Source: JAMXLO01 sp963776505 (GTDB taxonomy: Bacteria > Pseudomonadota > Alphaproteobacteria > Acetobacterales > Acetobacteraceae). Taken from it: DNA of 64,000 nucleotides. Below, piece after piece: positions 56,530 through 64,000 of this stretch. The notes below the pieces were generated by a model, which worked only from the letters and a program-made list of their open reading frames with translations, ran no database searches and was not told the DNA's origin. Within the stretch, counting starts at the first letter, position 1. The number at the start of each line of letters is the position of its first letter. Position numbers and translations under genes: made by a program. The stretch lies in NCBI GenBank assembly GCA_963776505.1, contig CAVZNH010000053.1:186001-250000 (forward strand). The letters are read 5' to 3'.

Positions 56530-57330
56530 TCAGCACTTGTGCGGCAGTGGCGTGAGGTCGGCCATTTTCGCGTCCATCACGAAATCGCCGAAGTCCATCT
56601 GGAGATTATCGGCCACGCCGTTCTGCCAATATCGCATGCCCACCTGGTAGGTCGGCACCTCGCCCTTCGCCGCATGGTCGAAGAATGCAAGGCGTACGCG
56701 CGTGCTGGGCAGGTTGGACAGGAAAGCATACTTGTTGGGCTCAGGCTTCTTCCAGTCCAACACGACGATGAAGCTGTCCTCTGGCCCGGAATCGTCCGTG
56801 CCGTCGAATAGCGGCAGGGCGAGAAACTTCTTGCCGGCCTCTGCGGCAGCCAGGATCGCCGAGGTATGGGCCATCGGGAACAGAGTCCCCGGCGGCAGCT
56901 TCTTCGTGGTGTCCGCCGGGACGGTGTAGCGCGCCTCGCCGGGCCCGCCCGCACGCTCCAACTGTGCGTCGCCGTCGGTTTGGCTGGTCACTGCGGTATC
57001 GGTGGTCTGCTTCATGTGGAAGCGAAATTTCAGCCCATCCTTGGATTCCCATGTGGCGTAATCGGATACCATCTGGATGTCCTGGCCCTCGCTGTTGGTC
57101 AGCGTCATGGACAGGCGCTGGCGGACTGCCCAGCCGTCACAGGCATCCATGACCTCGTAGCCCATCGTGCCGCGCGCCGCGACGACATCGCCGCCACGGC
57201 TGGTGGCGAGGGTAAGGTTGTAAAGCGCCCGATGGGCGGCGGACGCCGTGTTCAGACCCGCCGCATCGGCGGGAAGTGCCGCGACGGCGCACAAAGCGAG
57301 GACGGCTGCCGACAGGGCAGATGGGCGCAT
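56530..57330 (-). CDS. EipB/DUF1849 cell-envelope protein
   Basis: Periplasmic beta-spiral protein that in Brucella and relatives helps keep envelope integrity. Signal peptide: MRPSALSAAVLALCAVAALP up to ADA. Conserved segments are GYEVMDACDGWAVRQRLSMT and YATWESKDGLKFRFHMKQTT. The C-terminus has DLTPLPHKC, so Cys in DACDGW and the final Cys can form the family's disulfide. 266 residues, complete. An upstream in-frame ATG (57378) is less likely. Confidence 0.9.
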   Translation of the reverse strand: MRPSALSAAVLALCAVAALPADAAGLNTASAAHRALYNLTLATSRGGDVVAARGTMGYEVMDACDGWAVRQRLSMTLTNSEGQDIQMVSDYATWESKDGLKFRFHMKQTTDTAVTSQTDGDAQLERAGGPGEARYTVPADTTKKLPPGTLFPMAHTSAILAAAEAGKKFLALPLFDGTDDSGPEDSFIVVLDWKKPEPNKYAFLSNLPSTRVRLAFFDHAAKGEVPTYQVGMRYWQNGVADNLQMDFGDFVMDAKMADLTPLPHKC

Positions 57331-57415
57331 GAAGGGAAACTCCAGTGCGGGAATGCGCGAACATAAGGACGCGGGCACCGATCCGCCAGCGAGGATCAGA
57401 CGAAGCGACGGTTCG

Positions 57416-59209
57416 TTACCCCGTGGCGGTCCTCGCTTTGGGGGGCAGGTCGAGCCGCAGATGCAGCTCCTTCAGTCGCTCCGGCGGCACTTCGGCCGGT
57501 GCGCCCATCATCAGGTCCTCGCCCTGCTGGTTGAGCGGGAACAGGATCACCTCGCGGATATTGGGCTCGTCTGCCAGCAGCATGACAATGCGGTCGATGC
57601 CGGGTGCGGCCCCGCCGTGTGGCGGTGCGCCGTAGCGGAATGCGTTCAGCATTCCGCCGAAGCGTTTCTCAACCTCCTCGGGCGGATGGCCGGCGATCTC
57701 GAAGGCGCGGACCATGATGTCAGGACGGTGATTGCGGATAGCTCCGGAACACAGCTCGGCGCCGTTGCACACGATATCGTACTGGAACGCCTTGATGGTC
57801 AGCGGGTCCTGTGAGTTAAGGGCCTCCAGCCCGCCCTGCGGCATGCTGAACGGATTATGGCTGAAATCGACTTTTCCGGATTCCTCGTTCAATTCAAACA
57901 TCGGGAAGTCGGTGATCCAGCAGAAGCGGAACACGCCGGTCTCGCCGAGGCTCAATTCCTCGGCCAGCCGGGTGCGTACCGAGCCGGCGAACTTTGCCGC
58001 CGTTTCCACCTTGCCCGCGACGAAGAACACCGCATCACCGGCAGCCAGTCCGCAGGCTGCACGGATTTCCTCGGCGCGGTCCGCTTCGAGATTGCGTGCG
58101 ATAGGCCCCTTCGGGCCGTCCGACTCATAGACGATGTAGCCCAGACCGCCGGCGCCTTCGGCCCGTGCCCACTCGTTCAGCTTGTCGAAGAAGCTGCGCG
58201 GCTGCGACGCGGCACCCGGAGCCGGGATCGCGCGCACCACGCCGCCCGAGGCAGCAATGCGGGCGAACAAGCCGAAGCCCGAACCGGCGAAATGCTGCGT
58301 CACATCGCTGATCCGCAGCGGATTGCGCAGATCGGGCTTGTCGGTGCCGAATTCCAGCATCGCCGTGTCGTATGGAATACGGCGGAACGGCAGCGCGTCG
58401 ACCGCGCGGCCCTCTGCGAACTCCTCGAAGACACCGGCCAGCACCGGCTCGATCGTTGCGAAGACGTCCTCCTGCGTGACGTAGCTCATCTCGAAGTCGA
58501 GCTGATAGAATTCGCCAGGCGACCGATCGGCACGCGAGGCCTCGTCGCGGAAGCACGGCGCGATCTGGAAGTAGCGGTCGAAGCCAGCGACCATCACCAG
58601 TTGCTTGAACTGCTGCGGTGCCTGCGGCAGCGCGTAAAACGTGCCGGGATGCAGCCGCGCCGGCACCAGGAATGCGCGGGCCCCCTCGGGGGAGTCGGCG
58701 GTCAGGATCGGCGTGTGGAACTCGGTGAAGCCCGCCTCGATCATGCGACGGCGGATCGAGGCGATCACCCCGGAACGCAGCATGATGTTCCGGTGCAGCT
58801 TCTCGCGGCGCAGGTCGATGAAGCGGTACTTGAGGCGGATATCCTCAGGGAACTTCTCGTCACCGGCAACCTGCATCGGCAGCACCTCGGCCGCGGATTG
58901 CACGACCAGGTCGGCGATGCGCAGTTCGACCTCGCCGGTGGGCAGACGCGGGTTCACCGTGCCCGCCTCGCGCGGCACCACCTGACCGGTCACGGTGATC
59001 ACGCTCTCCGGCCGCACCGCGTCGGCTGCCGCGAAGGCAGGCGAGCCGGCGGGAAACACGCATTGCGTAATGCCGTAATGGTCGCGCAGGTCGATGAACA
59101 GCAGGCCGCCGTGGTCGCGCTTGGCATGCACCCAGCCCGAAAGGCGGGCGGTCTGCCCGGCATCGGTGGCGCGCAGCGCGCCGCAGGTATGGGTGCGATA
59201 GGCGTGCAT
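57416..59209 (-). CDS. aspS: aspartate--tRNA ligase
   Basis: Class II synthetase of 597 residues with the bacterial type insertion domain. It has an N-terminal OB-fold (TARLSGWVHAKRDHGGLLFI), motif 2 (FKQLVMVAGFDRYFQIAPCF, RDEASRADRSPGEFYQLDFE) and motif 3 in GAAPGIDRIVMLLADEPNIR. ATG 59209 (MHAYRTHTCGAL) fits the family; the upstream extension to 59368 has no homology. It may be of the non-discriminating type, but this cannot be read safely. Head-to-head with rnd. Confidence 0.95.
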   Translation of the reverse strand: MHAYRTHTCGALRATDAGQTARLSGWVHAKRDHGGLLFIDLRDHYGITQCVFPAGSPAFAAADAVRPESVITVTGQVVPREAGTVNPRLPTGEVELRIADLVVQSAAEVLPMQVAGDEKFPEDIRLKYRFIDLRREKLHRNIMLRSGVIASIRRRMIEAGFTEFHTPILTADSPEGARAFLVPARLHPGTFYALPQAPQQFKQLVMVAGFDRYFQIAPCFRDEASRADRSPGEFYQLDFEMSYVTQEDVFATIEPVLAGVFEEFAEGRAVDALPFRRIPYDTAMLEFGTDKPDLRNPLRISDVTQHFAGSGFGLFARIAASGGVVRAIPAPGAASQPRSFFDKLNEWARAEGAGGLGYIVYESDGPKGPIARNLEADRAEEIRAACGLAAGDAVFFVAGKVETAAKFAGSVRTRLAEELSLGETGVFRFCWITDFPMFELNEESGKVDFSHNPFSMPQGGLEALNSQDPLTIKAFQYDIVCNGAELCSGAIRNHRPDIMVRAFEIAGHPPEEVEKRFGGMLNAFRYGAPPHGGAAPGIDRIVMLLADEPNIREVILFPLNQQGEDLMMGAPAEVPPERLKELHLRLDLPPKARTATG

Positions 59210-59328
59210 CGTGGCCTGTCCCGGCTGGATGGAGGGCCGGCAGACAAGCCCTGCCGGTTCCCGCAAGTCAAGCAGGAGAAGCGATAGGATGTTTTTGCGT
59301 AACCCCCGCTGCCGTGTACAACCGCCCA

Positions 59329-60510
59329 ATGCCTCGCCCGCCCCGCGCCGGATTCCCGCCGCCGACACTCATTGCCACCACCGAAGCCCTTCAGGCGCTA
59401 TGCGACCGCCTCGCCGCCGAGGAATTCGTGACCGTCGATACCGAATTCATGCGCGAGCGCACCTACTGGCCCGAGCTCTGCGTCGTGCAGCTTGCCGGCG
59501 ACCACGAGGTTGCGGTGATCGATGCTCAGGCACCGGAAATCGATCTCGCCCCGCTCGGGCACCTGCTCGGCAATCAGGCGGTGATGAAGGTGTTCCACGC
59601 CGCACGGCAGGACATCGAGATCTTCGTCCTGCGTTTCGGCGACGTGCCGCGGCCGCTGTTCGACACCCAGATCGCCGCCATGGTCGCGGGCTTCGGCGAA
59701 CAGGTCGGCTACGATGCGCTGGTCTCGGCACTGGCAGGCGGGACGATCGACAAGGCGCATCGCTTCAGCGACTGGGCGGCACGGCCCCTGTCGGCGTCGC
59801 AGATCACCTACGCCGCCGCCGACGTCACCTATCTCCGCACGGTCTATACCAAGCTACGCGCCCGCTTGCGGCAGGACGACAGGCTCGACTGGGTGGGCGA
59901 AGAGATGGCGGAACTGGCCGATCCCACGATCTATCGCGCCGACCCCGAGACGATGTGGGAGCGGCTTCGGCCGCGCAGCAGCAACCGCCGCTTTCTCGGC
60001 ATGGTTCGCGCCCTGGCGGCGTGGCGCGAACGCGAGGCGCAGCGGGTGAACATCCCACGCCAACGCCTGCTGCGCGACGAGACGCTGCTGGAGATCGCCG
60101 CCACGGCGCCCGCCGATCCGGAGCAGCTGACGCGGGCACGCGGCATCAGCCGTGGCTTCGCCGAGGGCCGTACCGGTACGTCGCTGCTGGCCGCAATCGC
60201 CGCGGCGAAGGCACTGCCGGAGGATGCGCTGCCCGAGGCTCCACGTTCGCGCGCCGGCGCGCGGCCGTCACCGGCGCTGGTGTCGCTGCTGAAGGTGCTG
60301 CTCGCCGCCAAATGCGAGGATCATCACGTGGCGGCCCGGCTGGTCGCCAGCTCGGACGACATCGACCGGCTGGCAACCGAAGATGCCCCGGATATCGCCG
60401 CGCTGCATGGTTGGCGCCGCGAGGTGTTCGGTGAGGATGCGCTGGCATTGAAACAGGGGCGCGTCGCGCTCGGCGTCCAAGGCAGGCGCGTGAAGCTGAT
60501 CCCGGCCTGA
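59329..60510 (+). CDS. rnd: ribonuclease D
   Basis: 3'-5' exoribonuclease of the DEDD superfamily for tRNA 3' maturation, 393 residues. ExoI: FVTVDTEFMRERTYWPELCV. ExoII has VFHAARQDIEIFVL and ExoIII ITYAAADVTYLRTVYTKLR. An HRDC domain follows around NIPRQRLLRDETLLEIAA and ARGISRGFAEGR. ATG 59329 is used; GTG 59314 would add five residues. The gene is followed by the hybrid kinase after 74 bases. Confidence 0.95.
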   Translation: MPRPPRAGFPPPTLIATTEALQALCDRLAAEEFVTVDTEFMRERTYWPELCVVQLAGDHEVAVIDAQAPEIDLAPLGHLLGNQAVMKVFHAARQDIEIFVLRFGDVPRPLFDTQIAAMVAGFGEQVGYDALVSALAGGTIDKAHRFSDWAARPLSASQITYAAADVTYLRTVYTKLRARLRQDDRLDWVGEEMAELADPTIYRADPETMWERLRPRSSNRRFLGMVRALAAWREREAQRVNIPRQRLLRDETLLEIAATAPADPEQLTRARGISRGFAEGRTGTSLLAAIAAAKALPEDALPEAPRSRAGARPSPALVSLLKVLLAAKCEDHHVAARLVASSDDIDRLATEDAPDIAALHGWRREVFGEDALALKQGRVALGVQGRRVKLIPA

Positions 60511-60584
60511 TCATACTATTGCGTGGCGCCGAGCCGCAGAGGTTGCTACCCTGCGGTTGCGAACCCTCAATCGTGGGTTGCATA

Positions 60585-62788
60585 ATGGGCGACTCGATCA
60601 GGGCGGGAGCCTACACGCGCGGCCACAAGCTTCGGCTGGCATTCCTGTTGCTTGCCTTGCTGCCGATTGTCGCCAACGGCGTGATCGCATTCGTTTCTCT
60701 GCGCGATCTGGCCAGATCCAATGCGGAGACGGAGCGCTCGCTGGAAGCCATCCTGCTACTGGAACGGGTCGGGGATTTGGTGCAGGACAGCGCCCGCGAC
60801 CAGCGTGCCTACCGGGTCTACGGTGATCCGCTGGCACTGGATGCGTATCGCAAGGCCCGGGCCAAGTTGCCCGAAAAATTAGAGCGCCTGCGCGACCTGA
60901 TGACGGAGGACGGCAGCGATCCCGACCGGTTCGGGCGAGTGTCGGCACTGATTGGGCAGGACACCGCGGCGTTGGCAGCATCGCTGGCACCGATTGAACC
61001 GCGCCCCCTCGCCGGGGGGCCGCCCACCTGAACTCGCAGCCGCCGTCGCACGCACAGAAGCCATTGGCGCGGCGATACGAGGATCGGCTCGACGGCGAAG
61101 AGCGGCTGATCGCCGACCGTTCCGCCGCCAACGCTTCACGCAGCAGGACCGCCTTTGCATCAGTGGTGCTCGGCTCAGCGGGCAGCATCGCTCTGGTCGG
61201 CTTCATCTTCGGCCTGATGCGTCGCGACCTGCGGCGCAGTGAACGGCTGGCCGAGTCGCATTCCGGCGCATTGCGGGAGAGCGAACAGCTCTTCCGGAGC
61301 ATCTTCGAGGAAAGCCCTCTTGGCAAAGTGCTGGTCGAGCCGGATGGCCGACACATCGCGCAGGCCAATCCGGCCTTCTGCGAGATGCTCGGCTACCCTT
61401 CCAACGACATGATCGGGCGCAATCTCTTCGACCTGGTCCACGTCGATGACCGTGCGCTGCTGAGCGATGCCGTCGAGCAAGCAAGCCGCTCCAGCCGCGA
61501 TGTTCTCGACGATGCGGAAATGCGGCACGTCACCCGCTCAGGTGCAATCGCGTGGACGCGCAGCCGACTAACCCAGCTGAGCGGATGGGGGGGACGAAAG
61601 GCACTCCTGCTCCTCCTCGTCAGGGACATCACCCACGAAAAGCGGGTCGAGGCGGAATTGCGCCAGGCGCAGAAAATGGAGGCTGTCGGCCAGCTCACCG
61701 GCGGCATTGCCCACGATTTCAACAATCTCCTCGGTGTCATCATCGGCAACGTGGAGTTTCTGATTGATACGGTTCGCAACCCCGACCAGGCCGGTCTGGC
61801 AAAGGAGATTCTGAACAGCGCACTCAGTGGTGCCGATCTCACGCGCCGCCTGCTCGCCTTTGCCCGCCGCCAAACGTTGCAACCGCAGCGGATCGATCTG
61901 AATGCCTATCTGCCGAACCATATCGCGATCGTGCAGCGGCTGCTCGGCGAGCAGATCACGATCGCCACGACCCTCGCCGATCAGTTGTGGCCGACGCGCG
62001 CCGACTCTTCGCAGGTGGGCGACGCGCTGCTCAATCTGGCGATCAATGCGCGTGATGCCATGCCGTATGGCGGGACGATCTCGATCGCGACGTCGAATAC
62101 GCACCTTGCCCCGGGTGAGCCGGACGAAGAAGTGAGGCCCGGCGACTATGTCATGCTGTCGGTGAGCGACACCGGAACCGGTATGCCGCGCGAGGTGCTG
62201 GACCGCGCGCTCGAGCCGTTCTTCACCACAAAGGCGATGGGCACGGGCAGCGGTCTTGGCCTGAGCATGATCTTCGGCTTCGCCAAGCAGTCCGGCGGTC
62301 ACCTCCGGATCGAGAGCGAACCGGGCCTTGGCACGACGGTACGGCTCTATCTGCCGCGGGCGCAAGGCATCGAAGTCTCCGAGGTCGCCGAAGTCACGGA
62401 GATACCTTTGCCGCAGGGGCACGAGTCCATTCTTGTGGTTGACGACAACACCGAGATGCGCTCGGTGGCGCGCCGCCACCTTATCTCGCTCGGCTACCGG
62501 GTCAGTGAGGCAGGCAATGGCCCGTTGGCGCTGGAGATTCTACAGGATGGCAAAACCTTCGATCTACTGTTCACCGACGTGGTCATGCCGGATGGCATGA
62601 CCGGCCACCAACTCGCCGCCGCCGCACAGCGGCTCCGACCCGGTTTGAAGGTGTTGTTCACCAGCGGGTATTTTCGATCGGAGCCAGACGCCGAGCCGGC
62701 AGGAGCGACGGCGGCCGACACCATGATCCGCAAGCCGTACCGCCGCCACGAACTAGCCGCCACTGTGCGGGCCGTGTTGGAAGCGTAG
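60585..62788 (+). CDS. hybrid histidine kinase (CHASE3-PAS-HisKA-HATPase-receiver), frameshifts
   Basis: About 734 residues. TM1 (LRLAFLLLALLPIVANGVIA) and a CHASE3-like helical sensor (RDQRAYRVYGDPLALDAYRK) come first. Breaks near 61015 and 61075 precede TM2 (VLGSAGSIALVGFIFGLMRR). A PAS domain has LFRSIFEESPLGKVLVEPDG. HisKA is VGQLTGGIAHDFNNLLGVII; HATPase has NLAINARDAMPYGGTI, VSDTGTGMPREVL and GTGSGLGLSMIFGFAK. The C-terminal receiver has ILVVDDNTEMRSVARRHLIS, phospho-acceptor Asp in LLFTDVVMPDGMTG and Lys in MIRKPYRRHE. Ligand and output are unknown. Confidence 0.88.
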
Positions 62789-62805
62789 CGACCCTTTATC
62801 TCATG

Positions 62806-63501
62806 TCAGGCCGCGCCAGGCTGGCGAATGCCGGCGACCTCAACCAACAGCTTCCGCAGGACTGCGGCACCGAAGGCAGCGCTTTCGCTCGCCACCACAA
62901 CGAATGCGTCGGGTCCGCCAATGACGTTGTCGCGGTAATACTGTTCGAGATTGGGCTCAACCTCGATAATCGGCAGTCCATTGATGGTCACGCCGGCGGC
63001 GACGGCGGCATCGCGGGCCTCGGTCACCGGCCGTCCATCGTTATTGGCGCCGTCGCCGGATATGTCGATCACGCGTCGCGTCGCGATGTAGCCACAGCTC
63101 AACAGCAGTCCGGTGCAGAAGTCGATCGCGCCGCTGATCGAGGTCCATCCTGGCAGGGGACGCAGCGCGTCGTGGATCGCCTGGGCAAAGGCGTTGGCGC
63201 TGGACTGGTCCTTGATCACCCGCCATGGCACCACCTGCTCCTGTCGGCGCGCGTCGGTCCAGGTGACATAGGTGAGGCCGATTTGCCCACGGCGGCCCCC
63301 GCCTACCGCCTCGACGAACGACGGATGCCGAAGCGCATCGATATAGCCCTGGATCTGCATGGTCAGGCGCTGCTCACTGATGCTGCCCGAGCTGTCGACT
63401 GCCAGCACCAAGGCAACGTCCACCGCGGCGCGCGGCGCGCGATCAACCATGTCGACCGGAACGGCAAGCTCTCGCCAACGTCGTCCGTGCGCGATCGCCA
63501 T
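62806..63501 (-). CDS. DUF1194 / von Willebrand A-like protein
   Basis: A 231-residue protein with a MIDAS-like metal site in VALVLAVDSSGSISEQRLTM (DxSxS) and further VWA blocks TSISGAIDFCTGLLLSCGYI and RRVIDISGDGANNDGRPVTE. The domain is widespread in alphaproteobacteria. An export signal is missing with this start (MAIAHGRRWRELAV...), so the real start may lie upstream or be blurred. It converges with the kinase gene. Function unknown. Confidence 0.82.
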   Translation of the reverse strand: MAIAHGRRWRELAVPVDMVDRAPRAAVDVALVLAVDSSGSISEQRLTMQIQGYIDALRHPSFVEAVGGGRRGQIGLTYVTWTDARRQEQVVPWRVIKDQSSANAFAQAIHDALRPLPGWTSISGAIDFCTGLLLSCGYIATRRVIDISGDGANNDGRPVTEARDAAVAAGVTINGLPIIEVEPNLEQYYRDNVIGGPDAFVVVASESAAFGAAVLRKLLVEVAGIRQPGAA

Positions 63502-63636
63502 AGGTTTCCTTCGCAGCCTCCCATCGCCAGCCTAGCGCAGATCCGGCCGCGATCGCCATTTACACCAGACTGCCGGCTGGACTAGAGGCAGGCCGTCCGG
63601 TGCGCGGCTGGCACAGTTGAGGAGCACAGACACGCC

Positions 63637-64000
63637 GTGTCGACGACCCATCCGCCGCATCTGAGGGCGCTCGAGGCCGAGAGCATCCACATCCTGCGCG
63701 AAGTCGCCGGCCAGGCCGCCCGGCCGGTGGTGCTTTATTCGATCGGCAAGGACTCGTCGGTGCTGCTGCATCTGGCGCGCAAGGCGTTCTTCCCGGCAAA
63801 ACCGCCATTCCCGCTGCTGCACATCGATACGACCTGGAAGTTTCGCGACATGATCCGCTTCCGCGACGCAACAGCGCAGCGGCTCGGTCTTGATCTGCGC
63901 GTGCACACCAATCCCGAGGGGCTGCGGCAGAACATCAATCCGTTCGACCATGGCAGCAGCATCTATACGCAGGTGATGAAGACCGACGCGCTGAAGCAGG
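63637..64000 (+). CDS. cysD: sulfate adenylyltransferase subunit 2 (partial, cut by window end)
   Basis: PAPS-reductase-type ATP pyrophosphatase that makes APS with the CysN GTPase. The PP-loop SIGKDSSVLLHLARKAFF is clear (residues about 35-52), followed by FPLLHIDTTWKFRDMIRFRD and VHTNPEGLRQNINPFDHGSS. GTG 63637 start with a GAGGAG site upstream. Only the first 121 codons are inside the window. CysN is expected directly downstream. Confidence 0.92.
   Translation, partial: MSTTHPPHLRALEAESIHILREVAGQAARPVVLYSIGKDSSVLLHLARKAFFPAKPPFPLLHIDTTWKFRDMIRFRDATAQRLGLDLRVHTNPEGLRQNINPFDHGSSIYTQVMKTDALKQ

Noticed and set aside
57857..59287. 476-codon plus-strand frame opposite aspS
   Set aside because: Antisense to a complete AspRS. 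The translation looks like random His/Arg/Ala-rich sequence.
1..64000. CRISPR array, tRNA, rRNA or riboswitch
   Set aside because: No regular direct repeats with spacers, no cloverleaf-like A/B boxes and no conserved riboswitch cores were seen by eye. A tRNAscan or Infernal run would settle it.

Overview
This is a G+C-rich chromosomal segment from an alphaproteobacterium, most likely an Acetobacteraceae or a close Rhodospirillales relative. The evidence is a set of alphaproteobacterial families found together: a DUF4167 protein, an EipB/DUF1849 envelope protein, DUF2125 and DUF1194 proteins, a proteobacterial-type GshA, an Atm1-type ABC exporter, RsmE next to UbiA, and a DinB with an N-terminal zinc ribbon. 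No rRNA, tRNA, CRISPR array or replication origin was recognised. The density is ordinary for a chromosome and no stretch over 300 bases lacks a gene.

Layout. 1-3.6 kb: a small AtzG-like protein and an amidase, a branched-chain-type substrate-binding protein and a lineage-specific hypothetical. 3.7-8.3 kb: an accessory island with a GxxExxY gene, an IS3-family element, a coupled three-gene module (HNH nuclease, unknown protein, minimal nucleotidyltransferase) of visibly lower G+C, and a truncated dipeptide-epimerase pseudogene. 8.3-12.8 kb: two acyl-CoA dehydrogenases and a SARP/BTAD-TPR regulator. 12.8-21.4 kb: gshA, rsmE, ubiA, a padR regulator, a methyltransferase, a DUF2125 protein, a usp-marR-pirin operon and two short genes. 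21.6-26.3 kb: a Crp/Fnr regulator and two histidine kinases. 26.4-33 kb: a phosphotransferase/ATPase, pdxH, fabI, aroC, a hypothetical and tlyA. 33.2-36.3 kb: an hxlR-emrA-emrB-type efflux operon. 36.4-39.5 kb: a four-gene redox operon. 39.5-42.7 kb: a coupled minus-strand operon (LLM oxidoreductase, M23 peptidase, TusA, HDAC-like, xseB). 42.9-48.9 kb: a second substrate-binding protein, a lipocalin-like protein, a ROK kinase, dinB, DUF4167, prmC and rpmB. 49-57.3 kb: two lipoproteins, an EthD-like protein, an SDR/HD/MFS cluster, an Atm1-type exporter, a Nudix protein and EipB. 57.4-64 kb: aspS, rnd, a CHASE3-type hybrid kinase, a DUF1194 protein and the start of cysD.

An important caveat is that about two dozen genes carry single-base frame breaks, including genes that should be essential or universally kept (rpmB, prmC, gshA). 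The breaks are most crowded at about 39.5-49 kb. The parsimonious reading is residual sequencing indels, not mass gene decay. I therefore annotate each such gene over its reconstructed span and say where the frame breaks. The exception I regard as really decayed is the epimerase fragment in the island, because its N-terminal third is absent.

The most interesting unexplained unit is the HNH / unknown / nucleotidyltransferase trio at 5.9-7.5 kb. Its genes overlap by 4 bases at both junctions, have foreign-looking composition and lie beside an IS3 element. That fits a mobile defence or nucleotide-signalling cassette, but no function can be proved from sequence alone.
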